Shown: in pieces, positions 54,035-63,267 of the stretch
How the letters are laid out: each line of letters starts with the position of its first letter
Position numbering within the stretch: the first letter of the stretch is position 1
Source: Rhodoferax aquaticus
GTDB lineage: Bacteria > Pseudomonadota > Gammaproteobacteria > Burkholderiales > Burkholderiaceae_C
Direction of reading: 5' to 3'
DNA: 64,000 bases
Assembly: GCF_006974105.1 (NCBI RefSeq)
Contig: NZ_CP036282.1
Location: 4,216,001-4,280,000 of the forward strand
Translations under genes and position numbers: made by a program
The notes under the pieces: generated by a model
What the model was told of the DNA's origin: nothing
What the model saw: only the letters and a program-made list of their open reading frames with translations
The model's database searches: none

Positions 54035-54493
54035 ATGCATCCCATACCGAAACTCTTGTTGTCCTTGCTCGCAGCCCAAAGCCTTTGGGTGGGGGCAGCG
54101 CATGCAGGCAACAGTGAATCCAACTACTCAGCTGCAGCCAGCGCGGTCATTGTTTTGCTGCCAGTGTATGTGTCGGTCGAAGGGTCCACTGCGGTAGGTA
54201 ACTCATTTGGCAATGTGTCCAATGCGCTGAACCAAGAAACCCGCTGGACAGTCACCGGCTTGGAAGCCCAAGGGGACACAACCCATATGACGCTCAAGAG
54301 CCAAGACAACAAAGCAACACTCACGCTGGCGGTACCCACCAAGCAAATCGAAAAAGCCAATGTACGGCTCAACCAAATCGTAGACGCCAAGCGCCTGGGC
54401 CAGCACAGCTTTGCCATCGCGTCCAACAACACACCCTTGGGTGTGGTCACCGACAGCCAAGCGGGCTTGGTGCGATCCAAGAAGTTGAACTAG
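54035..54493 (+). CDS. Small exported protein of the STM0539-like type
   Basis: 152 residues with signal peptide MHPIPKLLLSLLAAQSLWVGAAHA. The mature part is Ser/Ala/Val-rich and then beta-rich (TRWTVTGLEAQGDTTHMTLK). It resembles small exported proteins labelled STM0539; role unknown. Its stop TAG shares a base with the GTG start of the next gene, so the two are translated together. Confidence 0.6.
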   Translation: MHPIPKLLLSLLAAQSLWVGAAHAGNSESNYSAAASAVIVLLPVYVSVEGSTAVGNSFGNVSNALNQETRWTVTGLEAQGDTTHMTLKSQDNKATLTLAVPTKQIEKANVRLNQIVDAKRLGQHSFAIASNNTPLGVVTDSQAGLVRSKKLN

Positions 54494-55320
54494 TGCGCGC
54501 CGCGTTGACCATTCGCCAGCGCTGGGCTGGGCTGTACCTGCTGGCATGCCTGTGCACCAGCGGCGCAGCGTGGGCGGGCCGCCCTTGTGAAGAGGCCGCC
54601 CCCAACGTAGAAGCGACCATCAAAGCCACCCAAATGGCCGAGCGCACGCTAGAAAAGTTAGACGCCTTACCTGACCAACTCGTGCTTATCGGGCGCGCGG
54701 GCCAAGACCTAAGCACGTACGGCCTGGACTATTCCCATATGGCCTTTGCGGTGCGCCAAGCGGACGGTGGTTGGAGTGTAGTGCACGAACTCAACACCTG
54801 TGGCACCGCGCAATCCGCCCTGTACGAGCAAGGCATGGTGGACTTTTTCTCGGACACCCCCTTTAAGTACCAAGCAGGTATTTGGCGCGTGCAGGCGGCG
54901 GTGCAAGAGCGCTTGTTAAGAGCGATCAACGGCAAAACGGCCAAACGTTTGCACGAAGCCAAGTACAACATGCTGGCCTACCCGTTCAGCACCAAGTACC
55001 AAAACTCCAATGCCTGGGTACTGGAGGTATTGGCCTACGGTCTTGCTAATGAAGACGAGGTCGCGACACGTACTGACGCGCAAGCGTGGCTCAAGACTGC
55101 GGGCTTTGTCCCCACCACGCTCACCATCGACGCCATGACCCGCTTGGGCGCACGGATCTCACGCGCCAATATCGCATTTGACGACCACCCCGACGAGCTA
55201 CGTTGGAACGGAAAGATCAACACGGTGACCGTGGCCTCTGTCATTGGCTTTCTGGGAAAGACCGCAAAGGCCTGTGCTGATGCGCGCTGCGCAGAGGAAA
55301 CTGTGACCTTGGAGCCTTAA
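54493..55320 (+). CDS. DUF2145 family exported protein
   Basis: 275 residues, GTG start, signal peptide ending AAWAG. RPCEEAAP and LIGRAGQDLSTYGLDYSHMAFAVRQ match what is known as DUF2145, with a conserved Arg-Gly-Asp-Ser-His region that could be enzymatic (NlpC/P60-like permuted fold is a possibility). The cysteines at both ends may form disulfides in the periplasm. Function unknown; paired with the STM0539-like gene. Confidence 0.7.
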   Translation: MRAALTIRQRWAGLYLLACLCTSGAAWAGRPCEEAAPNVEATIKATQMAERTLEKLDALPDQLVLIGRAGQDLSTYGLDYSHMAFAVRQADGGWSVVHELNTCGTAQSALYEQGMVDFFSDTPFKYQAGIWRVQAAVQERLLRAINGKTAKRLHEAKYNMLAYPFSTKYQNSNAWVLEVLAYGLANEDEVATRTDAQAWLKTAGFVPTTLTIDAMTRLGARISRANIAFDDHPDELRWNGKINTVTVASVIGFLGKTAKACADARCAEETVTLEP

Positions 55321-55341
55321 CTCGCAAACGCAGGCCAGGGC

Positions 55342-56583
55342 TTAGCGAAAGCGGCTCGCTGCGTATGGGCCTAGGTCCATAGTGCTGGATCGCCCGGCCA
55401 CCAAATCAGCCACCACCGTGCCGGAGAGCCCGCCCAGGGTAAGGCCAATGTGCTGGTGGCCAAATGCGTAAATCACCCGCGCACTCTTGCTGGCACGGCC
55501 AAGCACCGGCAAACCGTCAGGCAAGGTGGGGCGGTAACCCAGCCACTGTTCCGTGGGCGTGCCCAAACCATGGATAGCGCGCTGCGAGCTGTGTGTAAGC
55601 AGCTGCAAAAGGCCGGGATGCTTGCGGGTATTGAGTCCGGCCAGTTCTACCGTGCCTGCCACTCGGATGCCGCGCGCCATGGGGGTCATGTAAAACCCAC
55701 GCTCTGCCCAACCCACGGGCCGTGAAATGAGGTCGCTCACGCCGGGGTAGAGAAGGTGGTAACCCCGCTCTGTGTCCAGCGGCACCTTGTCCCCGCACTG
55801 CGCGGCCAAGCCGCGGGAGAATGCCCCTGCGCAAATCGCCACATGGTCATAGGCCTCGGGGCCGCTGGTGCTATCCACCACCACGTGCTGCGCTTGGGGG
55901 CTGAGGGTGCGCACAGCCTCTGCACGCAACTGCATGCCGCCGCGTGCAAGCCAGGCCGACAAGCTCATCAGAAACCCAGCAGGATCGGTCAAATGCCAGG
56001 AGCCAGGAAACAGCACGCCACGGTCAAAAAGGGGATTGAGCTGCGGCTCTAGCGCCTGCACCTCTTGCCTGTCCACGACGCGGGTAGGCACACCCAAGCT
56101 TTCGCGCAAAGCCAAGGTTCCTTGAGAGGCCTTGAAGGCCGCAGCCCCAGAGTACAAGTACAAGCATTCTTTCTGTCGGATGAAGCTCGCCAAACCCGCT
56201 TGCTGCACCATGGCCGTATAGCCGTCTTGGGCGCGCCCTAGCAGGGCTGCTAAGGCGGTGGCGCTATGGGTGTAGCGCGAGGGAGTGGAGTGCCACAGAA
56301 ACTGTGCCAGCCAAGGAGCCAGCATGGGCAGGTAAGACCAGCGCACGCGCAGCGGGCTTTGGCTGGAGAGCAAATACCGCGGCAAGTCGCGAAACACCGA
56401 CGGGTTGTTGACAGGGATGCAGGCGTAGTTGGCAAAAGTACCCGCATTGCCATAGGACGCGCCGCCTGTGTTGGCACCCACGCCTTGGGGGTCAAACACC
56501 GTCACATCGTGACCGTCTTGCATCAGCCAGTAGGCACTCGACAGACCCACAAATCCCGCACCAACTACCGCGACCTTTGCCAT
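55342..56583 (-). CDS. dadA: D-amino-acid dehydrogenase-like FAD oxidoreductase
   Basis: 413 residues. GAGFVGLSSAYWLMQDGHDVTVFD FAD motif, ANTGGASYGNAGTFANYACIPVNNP and the C-terminal GHQHIGLTLGGLSGTVVADLV match DadA. It oxidatively deaminates D-amino acids, delivering electrons to the respiratory chain. The next gene upstream is a LivK-like binding protein separated by a terminator. Other DAO-family substrates are possible. Confidence 0.82.
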   Translation of the reverse strand: MAKVAVVGAGFVGLSSAYWLMQDGHDVTVFDPQGVGANTGGASYGNAGTFANYACIPVNNPSVFRDLPRYLLSSQSPLRVRWSYLPMLAPWLAQFLWHSTPSRYTHSATALAALLGRAQDGYTAMVQQAGLASFIRQKECLYLYSGAAAFKASQGTLALRESLGVPTRVVDRQEVQALEPQLNPLFDRGVLFPGSWHLTDPAGFLMSLSAWLARGGMQLRAEAVRTLSPQAQHVVVDSTSGPEAYDHVAICAGAFSRGLAAQCGDKVPLDTERGYHLLYPGVSDLISRPVGWAERGFYMTPMARGIRVAGTVELAGLNTRKHPGLLQLLTHSSQRAIHGLGTPTEQWLGYRPTLPDGLPVLGRASKSARVIYAFGHQHIGLTLGGLSGTVVADLVAGRSSTMDLGPYAASRFR

Positions 56584-56650
56584 TCATACTCCCCAATCCT
56601 GTTGTGATATCTCGCACTGCGGGTGCGACTGCAAGGGCGCACCCGCACAC

Positions 56651-56676
56651 AAAAAAGGGCAGTCTACGCTGCCCTT
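56651..56676 (-). terminator. Intrinsic terminator of the LivK-like gene
   Basis: On the minus strand AAGGGCAG, 6-nt loop, CTGCCCTT followed by further T residues. It lies 51 bp downstream of the LivK-like stop and upstream of dadA, so dadA must have its own promoter or rely on read-through. Confidence 0.8.
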
Positions 56677-56726
56677 GTGGATGTCAAACCAAACGCGGAC
56701 TTATTCTGCCCGCGCCCGATGAAGTG

Positions 56727-57860
56727 CTAGTTGGTAGACAAAGGCACAGGAGCCCCGCCCTTAAATGAGTAGAAAGTAATCGGCGCTTTTTTCAGGTTGC
56801 CTTTCTCATCGTAGGCGTAAGTACTGGCAATGCCTTTGTAGCTCCCCTTGTACAACTCATCGCCGATTTTTTGGGCGTCCAGTGAGCCGGTCTTCTGCAT
56901 GGCTTGCACAATAAACATGACTTGGTCGTAGAAGGACGCAGCGTAGGCGTCAGGGTCTTGGTTAAAGCGCTTCTTGTACTTGGCTTTGAACGCAGGGCCG
57001 TCGGCCACTTTGTCCAAGATCGCACCACCTTGCGCGCAATACACCGTATCCGTCACAGCGTCGCCGCCGAGCTTGCCCATCTCACCCGTACAAATCGCGT
57101 CCCCACCCAAGAGCTTTTGGCTCATGCCCAGCTGCTTCATTTGGCGCGTCATGGGGGCCGCTTGCGGTGTGTAGCCACCGAAGAAGATCACATCAGGTTT
57201 TTTGCCCTTGAGATTGGTCAAAATGGCGTTGAAGTCGGTCGCCTTGTCGGTGGTGTATTCGCGCCCCAACACTTTCATGCCCAGCTTGTCCGCCTCTTTG
57301 ATGAATTCTTCAGCCAAGCCTTGGCCAAAGGCGGTGCGGTCATCAATCACTGCCACTGTTTTGGCCTTGAGATTCTTAGCCGCATAGTTGGCCATGGCTC
57401 CGCCGATCAAGTCATCGCCTGCAATGATGCGAAACAGGTTCTTGTAGCCCCCCATGGTGACTTTGGGATTGCTGCCCACGGTGGACAAAATGGCACCCCC
57501 TTCGCTGTAAATGCGTGAAGCAGGAATGGCGACGCCTGAGCAGTAAGGGCCCATCACAATTTTGACGCCTTCGTCCACCAGCTTTTGTGCCACGCTGACG
57601 CCTGCTTTGGGATCGCACTGGTCGTCTTCCGACTGCAATTCAAACTTGAGAGTTTTGCCTGCTACGGTGATCTTCTTGGTGTTGAGCTCTTCAATCGCCA
57701 AGCGCACACCGTTTTCATTGTCTTTGCCCGCAAACGCGTTGGGGCCAGACATGGGGCCGGTGTGGCCGATTTTGAATACCTGCTCTTGCGCAAATGCGTT
57801 GGCAGCAAAGGCCAAAGACACCGCACCAAGCACCGGGAGAAGAGGGAAATTTGTTCGCAT
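56727..57860 (-). CDS. Branched-chain amino acid ABC transporter substrate-binding protein, LivK-like (orphan)
   Basis: 377 residues. Signal peptide MRTNFPLLPVLGAVSLAFAANAFA; mature part VFKIGHTGPMSGPNAFAGKDNENGVRLAIEELN is a leucine/amino-acid-binding fold. No permease or ATPase genes adjoin it, so it must serve a transporter encoded elsewhere. ATG 57860 is chosen for the signal peptide; MKETD 15 bp upstream is a second option. Confidence 0.88.
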   Translation of the reverse strand: MRTNFPLLPVLGAVSLAFAANAFAQEQVFKIGHTGPMSGPNAFAGKDNENGVRLAIEELNTKKITVAGKTLKFELQSEDDQCDPKAGVSVAQKLVDEGVKIVMGPYCSGVAIPASRIYSEGGAILSTVGSNPKVTMGGYKNLFRIIAGDDLIGGAMANYAAKNLKAKTVAVIDDRTAFGQGLAEEFIKEADKLGMKVLGREYTTDKATDFNAILTNLKGKKPDVIFFGGYTPQAAPMTRQMKQLGMSQKLLGGDAICTGEMGKLGGDAVTDTVYCAQGGAILDKVADGPAFKAKYKKRFNQDPDAYAASFYDQVMFIVQAMQKTGSLDAQKIGDELYKGSYKGIASTYAYDEKGNLKKAPITFYSFKGGAPVPLSTN

Positions 57861-58076
57861 ATCAGTCTCTTTCATTGCAAGTAGAGGAAGGGCCAAGCCA
57901 TGGTACTGCGCAACCGCCGCCGAGTGCTGAATTGGCCGATGCATGTCCAACCCAGACAAGCGGGTGTCGCATTCCGCTTAGACAACCCCGCCTGCGCGCG
58001 GGTTTCCACGCGGCATTGGCGAAGTTTTCGCGGAGTCTGAAACGCACCACGCCGCCTACCCCACTCGGTAGCGAGT

Positions 58077-58095
58077 GTGGGGTCTCACACCCCAC
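58077..58095 (-). terminator. Hairpin after the marR gene
   Basis: 7-bp arms GTGGGGT and ACCCCAC with a 5-nt loop, starting 5 bp beyond the marR stop on the minus strand. There is no T-run; a weak terminator or 3' stabiliser. Confidence 0.4.
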
Positions 58096-58099
58096 CCGC

Positions 58100-58576
58100 T
58101 TAGGGTTTGGTGAGTGGTGCAGCCGTCTCGCGCGCATGCGCAATCAAACGGTCAAACATGGTACTCAGCTGTGCCTGCTCGGGCTCGCTCAAGCAGCCGA
58201 AAATACCTTGGTTGCGCTGTTGAATCAGCGACATGGTGCGCCGCCATGCTGTACGGCCCTTATCGGACAAGGTCAGCACCACTCCGCGGCCGTCGTTGGG
58301 GCAGTCCTCTTTGAGCAACAAACCCATCCCCACCAAAGACTGGGCCGCCCGACTGGCTTGGGCTTTGTCTAGCAATGCGCGCCGCGCCAAGTCGTTCACC
58401 GACAGGGGCTCAAAAGCGCCAACTGCGCCCAAGCAACGGCTATCACTCAGGCTCAGCCCTGACCCCGCCAAATACGCGCGCTGACTCTCTTGGTCCGTGA
58501 GCTTGTGCAGCAAATGCAATCGATAGCTCAATGCCCGCTCAAGATCGGGCTTTGGCTTACTCGACTTTGATGCCAT
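58100..58576 (-). CDS. MarR family transcriptional regulator
   Basis: 158 residues. LSVNDLARRALLDKAQASRAAQSLVGMGLLLKEDCPNDGRGVVLTLSDKG is the MarR DNA-binding region with the D-R wing (NDGRG). It overlaps the upstream binding-protein gene by 20 bp and is co-transcribed with it. The 28-bp palindrome at 59611 in front of the pair is its likely site. Confidence 0.87.
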   Translation of the reverse strand: MASKSSKPKPDLERALSYRLHLLHKLTDQESQRAYLAGSGLSLSDSRCLGAVGAFEPLSVNDLARRALLDKAQASRAAQSLVGMGLLLKEDCPNDGRGVVLTLSDKGRTAWRRTMSLIQQRNQGIFGCLSEPEQAQLSTMFDRLIAHARETAAPLTKP

Positions 58577-59528
58577 TGGTCTTGATGACGGAGGCCCACT
58601 TCACACGCTCACTTGCGGCGTAGTCAGCCATCTGGCGGGGGCTACTGGAGGTGGACTCCAAGCCCAAGGTCTGAAAGCGCGCCTTGAGCGCGGTGGAGTC
58701 CATGGCCGTCAGCAGGGCTTGGTTGAGTTTGGCGACAACATCTGCCGGTGTTCCAGCGGGGACTGCCAAGCCTTGCCATGCAAACGCTTCAAACCCTTTG
58801 AGGCCTTGTTCCGCCAGGGTAGGAATATCTTCAAAGTTTTTGACGCGCTTTAAGCTTGCAATCCCTAGCGCGCGCAGCTTGCCGGCGGCAATGAATTGGT
58901 AGCCCGCAGCGGTGTCCACAAACATAAACGGCACTTGGCCGCCCACCACATCTTGCACCGCCGGCGCGGCACCACGGTAGGGCACATGGGTGGCTTTCAG
59001 GCCCGCTTTCTCGCGGAACATCTCTGTAGTCAGATGGTGCGGGCTACCCGCACCGGGCGAAGCGTAATTGGCACCGTCTTGCGTTTTGGCCCAAGCAACA
59101 AACTCCTTCAGGTTCTTTGCTGGCACGCTGGGGTTGACCACAAGAATCAATGGAAACCGCACGCTCAGCCCGACGGGTGCGAGGTCTTTCTCGGCGCTGT
59201 ACGTCAACTTGCTGTACAGCGACGGGTTTGCGGCCAGCGTCGCGGTATCCGCAGACATCAGCACATAACCGTCCGCCTTGGCACGCGACACGTATTCAGC
59301 GCCGATATTGGTTGCTGCGCCTGGCTTGTTCGCAACAATGATGTTCTGGCCCAAGGTCTTGCCCATGGACTCGGCGAGCAAGCGTGCCACTACGTCCGTG
59401 CCTCCGCCGGGCGGATAGGGCACCACCCACTCAATGGGTTTGGACGGGTAGGTTTGTGCCGACGCGAGCGTTGCAGTGAACAAGGCAATGGTCAATGCCC
59501 GACGGGTCAAATGGTAGAGGGATGGCAT
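58557..59528 (-). CDS. Tripartite tricarboxylate transporter substrate-binding protein (Bug/TctC family)
   Basis: 323 residues. Signal peptide ending ASAQTYPSKPIEWVVPYPPGGGTDVVARLLAE, a classic Bug start. The family binds carboxylates in the periplasm; no TctA/TctB genes are adjacent, as is common for the many Bug proteins of Burkholderiales. AGGAG precedes ATG 59528; longer starts run into the promoter. Confidence 0.9.
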   Translation of the reverse strand: MPSLYHLTRRALTIALFTATLASAQTYPSKPIEWVVPYPPGGGTDVVARLLAESMGKTLGQNIIVANKPGAATNIGAEYVSRAKADGYVLMSADTATLAANPSLYSKLTYSAEKDLAPVGLSVRFPLILVVNPSVPAKNLKEFVAWAKTQDGANYASPGAGSPHHLTTEMFREKAGLKATHVPYRGAAPAVQDVVGGQVPFMFVDTAAGYQFIAAGKLRALGIASLKRVKNFEDIPTLAEQGLKGFEAFAWQGLAVPAGTPADVVAKLNQALLTAMDSTALKARFQTLGLESTSSSPRQMADYAASERVKWASVIKTNGIKVE

Positions 59529-59610
59529 AAGACTCCTAAGGTGGATGATGAGCAGCACAGTGCGACTTTGTCGGACCTGTTGGCCTGCTGTGTATGCCAT
59601 CCAATATAGG

Positions 59611-59638
59611 CTAAGTAGTTGCATGCGCAACTACTTAG
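59611..59638. promoter_or_regulatory. 28-bp palindromic operator of the tctC-marR pair
   Basis: Perfect 12-bp arms CTAAGTAGTTGC and GCAACTACTTAG around ATGC, 83 bp before the binding-protein start codon. Core TTGC-N4-GCAA is typical of MarR family sites. Autoregulation by the co-encoded MarR is inferred. It also lies beyond the icmF stop, so icmF is not its target. Confidence 0.7.
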
Positions 59639-59701
59639 AAACCCGATGATGCCTCGGTAGTGCCCTGCTAAGTGCCTACCAGCACGGGCTATTCAACCCC
59701 A

Positions 59702-62700
59702 CTACATATTGCGCCGGTACTGCCCGCCCACCTCAAACAAGGCACTGGTGATCTGGCCCAGCGAGCACACGCGGACCGCGTCCATCAGCACGTTGAAAAC
59801 GTTCTGGTTGTCAATGACCGCCTGCTGCAACTTCTTGAGCATGGCCGGCGCCTCTGCGGCGTGCAGTGCGTGGAAGTCGGCCAATCGCTTGAGCTGGTTT
59901 TGCTTCTCGTCATCCGTACTGCGGGCCAACTCCAGCTTGTCCAGCACGGCATCGCCATGCGGGTTGCGGAAGGTGTTCACACCGATGATGGGCAGCTCGC
60001 CGGTGTGCTTGAGCATCTCGTAGTGCATGGACTCGTCTTGGATCTTGCCGCGCTGGTAGCCGGTTTCCATGGCACCCAATACGCCGCCACGGTCGGCAAT
60101 GGCTTCAAACTCTTTGAGCACGGCCTCTTCGACCAGCTCGGTCAGCTCTTCGATGATAAAGGCGCCTTGGTTGGGGTTCTCGTTCTTGGCCAGGCCCCAC
60201 TCGCGGTTGATGATGAGCTGGATGGCCATGGCGCGGCGCACCGAGTCTTCGGTGGGCGTGGTGATGGCTTCGTCAAACGCGTTGGTGTGCAGGCTGTTGC
60301 AGTTGTCGTAGATGGCGATCAAGGCCTGCAACGTGGTGCGGATGTCGTTGAACTGGATTTCCTGCGCGTGCAAGCTGCGGCCACTGGTTTGGATGTGGTA
60401 TTTCAGCTTCTGGCTGCGTTCATTCGCGCCGTACTTTTCCTTCATGGCCACGGCCCAGATGCGGCGCGCCACGCGGCCCATCACGGTGTATTCGGGGTCC
60501 ATGCCGTTGCTGAAAAAGAAGCTCAGGTTGGGCGCAAAGTCGTCAATGTGCATGCCCCGCGCCAGATACGCCTCCACAAAGGTGAAGCCGTTAGACAGCG
60601 TGAACGCCAACTGGCTAATCGGGTTGGCCCCGGCCTCGGCGATGTGGTACCCGCTGATGGACACGCTGTAGAAGTTGCGCACGTCGTGGTGTACAAAGTA
60701 CTCGGCAATGTCACCCATCACCTTCAACGAGAACTCGGTGCTGAAAATACAGGTATTTTGGCCCTGGTCTTCTTTCAGGATGTCGGCCTGCACCGTGCCG
60801 CGCACATTGGCCAGCACCCATTCCTTGATCTTGGCGACTTCGGTATCGGTAGGCTCGCGGCCGTTGTCGGCTTTGAACTTGTCGATGTTCTGGTCCATAG
60901 CGGTGTTCATGAACATGGCCAGGATGCTTGGAGCCGGGCCGTTGATGGTCATGGAGACACTGGTGCTTGGGTTGCACAAGTCGAAGCCTCCGTAGAGCAC
61001 CTTCATGTCGTCCAGCGTGGCAATGCTCACGCCGCTGTTACCCACTTTGCCGTAGATGTCCGGACGCGGGTCGGGGTCGTTGCCGTAGAGCGTGACCGAG
61101 TCAAACGCAGTGCTCAAGCGCTTGGCCGCCATGCCGCTGCTGAGCAGCTTGAAGCGGGTGTTGGTGCGGAAGGCATCACCTTCACCGGCAAACATGCGGG
61201 TCGGGTCCTCGCCCTCGCGCTTGAACGTAAAGGTACCTGCGGTGTAGGGGTAGCTGCCGGGCACGTTGTCCAGCATCAGCCACTTGAGAATCTCGCCATG
61301 GTCCTCGTACTGAGGCAGGGCCACTTTGCGGATGGTGGTGCCGCTGAGGGATTGGGTGGTGAGTGCGGTGCGGATTTCCTTGTCCCGGATCTTCACCACA
61401 TACTCGTCACCGGCGTAGGCCTTTTGCATCTCGGGCCACTGGGCCAGCAGCTTGCGCTCTGCGGCACCCATGCGTTCTTCGCGCTGCTGGGCGAGGTCCG
61501 TCACCGCTTGCACCGCGTTCACCTTGTCAGGATTGGCGGCTTGCAGCATGCGCGCCGTGGCATGCAGCTGCTGGATTTCGCGGCCCAGCCTCGCTTGCTC
61601 TTTGGCGCGTTTTTTGTATCCGCGCACGGTGTCGCTGATCTCAGCCAAATAGCGGGTGCGCGCTGCAGGTACCACCGGCGTCTGGTTGGAACTGTGGCGT
61701 ACGTTCACGCGCGGCAGGCTACCTTCTTGCAGTGGCACGCCCAAGGCCTTCAAACGCGGCAGCATGGCTTGGTAGAGCGCGGTCACACCATCGTCATTGA
61801 AGCGCGCGGCCATGGTGCCGAACACAGGCATCTGGTCGGTCGGTGTGTTCCATGCCTCCTTGTTGCGCTGGACTTGCTTGGACACATCGCGCAGTGCATC
61901 GCTCGCACCCTTGCGGTCGAACTTGTTGATGGCCACGAACTCCGCAAAGTCCAGCATGTCGATTTTTTCGAGTTGGCTAGCCGCGCCGAACTCAGGCGTC
62001 ATCACATAGATGGGAACATCCACCAGCGGGGCAATCGCAGCATCGCCTTGACCGATGCCGGAGGTCTCCACCACGATCAGGTCGAAACCCGCCACCTTGC
62101 AAGCGGCGATCACATCGGGCAGTGCAGCGCTGATCTCAGACCCGAAGTCACGGGTCGCTAGCGAGCGCATGAAGACGCGGGAACCTTGTTGCCATGGCGA
62201 GATGGCATTCATCCGGATGCGGTCGCCCAGCAGCGCGCCCCCGCTCTTGCGGCGGCTCGGGTCGATGGAGATGACAGCGACGCGCAAGGCATCGTTCTGG
62301 TCGAGGCGCAAGCGGCGGATCAGCTCGTCCGTCAGACTGGACTTACCCGCACCCCCAGTGCCGGTGATGCCGATGGTCGCTATCTTTTTAGTAGCTGCTT
62401 GCGCACGTATTTCCTGCGCCAGGGCCGGATTCAGCTTGGAAGCCTCAATCGCAGTAAGTAACTGGGCCAGAGCACGCCAGCTGGCTTCGGTATGGCCCTG
62501 GATGGCTGACAAGTCAGAGGGAGCCAGTGCGGTGATGTCCTTGTCGCAACGCATCACCATCTCGCCGATCATGCCTTGCAGCCCCATGCGTTGGCCGTCT
62601 TCCGGGCTGTAGATGCGGGACACGCCATAGGCATGCAGCTCGCGGATTTCCGGCGGCACGATGACGCCACCACCACCACCAAACACCTGGATGTGCGCCC

Positions 62701-62995
62701 CGCCCCGGCTCTTGAGCAGGTCCACCATGTACTTGAAGTACTCCACATGTCCACCCTGGTAGGAGCTAATCGCAATGCCCTGCACGTCTTCCTGCAAAGC
62801 GGCGGTCACGACTTCGTCCACGCTGCGGTTGTGGCCCAGGTGGATGACTTCGGCACCCATGCCCTGCAAGATACGCCGCATGATGTTGATGGCAGCGTCG
62901 TGGCCGTCAAACAGGCTGGCCGCAGTGACAAAGCGCACCTTGTTCGTAGGGCGGTAGTTGGCCAAGGCTTTGAAGTCGGCAGACAAATCGGTCAT
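59702..62995 (-). CDS. icmF: Fused isobutyryl-CoA mutase IcmF
   Basis: 1097 residues, the usual IcmF length. N-terminal cobalamin-binding domain ([20 protein letters not shown]; the DGHDAA segment holds the ligand His), central MeaI-type G-protein chaperone with P-loop [17 protein letters not shown] near 205, then linker and substrate-binding mutase barrel ([41 protein letters not shown]). It interconverts isobutyryl-CoA and butyryl-CoA (or isovaleryl/pivalyl-CoA) with adenosylcobalamin and protects it by GTP hydrolysis. ATG 62995 is chosen. Methylmalonyl-CoA mutase is less likely because of the domain order. Confidence 0.93.
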   Translation of the reverse strand: MTDLSADFKALANYRPTNKVRFVTAASLFDGHDAAINIMRRILQGMGAEVIHLGHNRSVDEVVTAALQEDVQGIAISSYQGGHVEYFKYMVDLLKSRGGAHIQVFGGGGGVIVPPEIRELHAYGVSRIYSPEDGQRMGLQGMIGEMVMRCDKDITALAPSDLSAIQGHTEASWRALAQLLTAIEASKLNPALAQEIRAQAATKKIATIGITGTGGAGKSSLTDELIRRLRLDQNDALRVAVISIDPSRRKSGGALLGDRIRMNAISPWQQGSRVFMRSLATRDFGSEISAALPDVIAACKVAGFDLIVVETSGIGQGDAAIAPLVDVPIYVMTPEFGAASQLEKIDMLDFAEFVAINKFDRKGASDALRDVSKQVQRNKEAWNTPTDQMPVFGTMAARFNDDGVTALYQAMLPRLKALGVPLQEGSLPRVNVRHSSNQTPVVPAARTRYLAEISDTVRGYKKRAKEQARLGREIQQLHATARMLQAANPDKVNAVQAVTDLAQQREERMGAAERKLLAQWPEMQKAYAGDEYVVKIRDKEIRTALTTQSLSGTTIRKVALPQYEDHGEILKWLMLDNVPGSYPYTAGTFTFKREGEDPTRMFAGEGDAFRTNTRFKLLSSGMAAKRLSTAFDSVTLYGNDPDPRPDIYGKVGNSGVSIATLDDMKVLYGGFDLCNPSTSVSMTINGPAPSILAMFMNTAMDQNIDKFKADNGREPTDTEVAKIKEWVLANVRGTVQADILKEDQGQNTCIFSTEFSLKVMGDIAEYFVHHDVRNFYSVSISGYHIAEAGANPISQLAFTLSNGFTFVEAYLARGMHIDDFAPNLSFFFSNGMDPEYTVMGRVARRIWAVAMKEKYGANERSQKLKYHIQTSGRSLHAQEIQFNDIRTTLQALIAIYDNCNSLHTNAFDEAITTPTEDSVRRAMAIQLIINREWGLAKNENPNQGAFIIEELTELVEEAVLKEFEAIADRGGVLGAMETGYQRGKIQDESMHYEMLKHTGELPIIGVNTFRNPHGDAVLDKLELARSTDDEKQNQLKRLADFHALHAAEAPAMLKKLQQAVIDNQNVFNVLMDAVRVCSLGQITSALFEVGGQYRRNM
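62380..62425 (+). repeat. Dispersed repeat, copy D (partial), inside icmF
   Basis: TAGTAGC, TGCTTGCGCA and TGCGCCAG match the dispersed repeat family in order. It falls just before the P-loop in a variable linker ([17 protein letters not shown]), which can absorb such a unit. Weaker than copies A to C. Confidence 0.35.
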
Positions 62996-63038
62996 GGTGG
63001 CATCCGTAAGAACAAAGTGAAACGATGGAAACGCGGAG

Positions 63039-63060
63039 TTGACGTTTACGTAAACGTCAA
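63039..63060. promoter_or_regulatory. 22-bp perfect palindrome upstream of icmF
   Basis: Arms TTGACGTTTAC and GTAAACGTCAA meet with no spacer. It matches, from memory, the site of MerR-type LiuR regulators of branched-chain and short-chain acyl-CoA catabolism. It lies 43 bp before the icmF start. No merR gene is in the window, so control would come from elsewhere. Confidence 0.6.
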
Positions 63061-63267
63061 CTGTAAACCATTTCCCGGACCATATGCCAGCACCTCGTCG
63101 CAACGGGGTCTGCACGGCCAATGGACTGGGGCAAAGGGCCCTCGCGTTGCAGTGTGTCAAAAACCGTTCATCGTATTGTCACGGTCGCGTGGCAGCACCC
63201 TTTGGAAACCTCTTATAGTTGTGGCTCTGTGAATCACCGCGCCAGCGCATCTGCGCACCCGACCGTT

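Noticed and set aside
59672..62161. 829-codon + strand open frame opposite icmF
   Set aside because: Exceptionally long but antisense to conserved IcmF codons; its translation is Val/His/Gly-rich without motifs.
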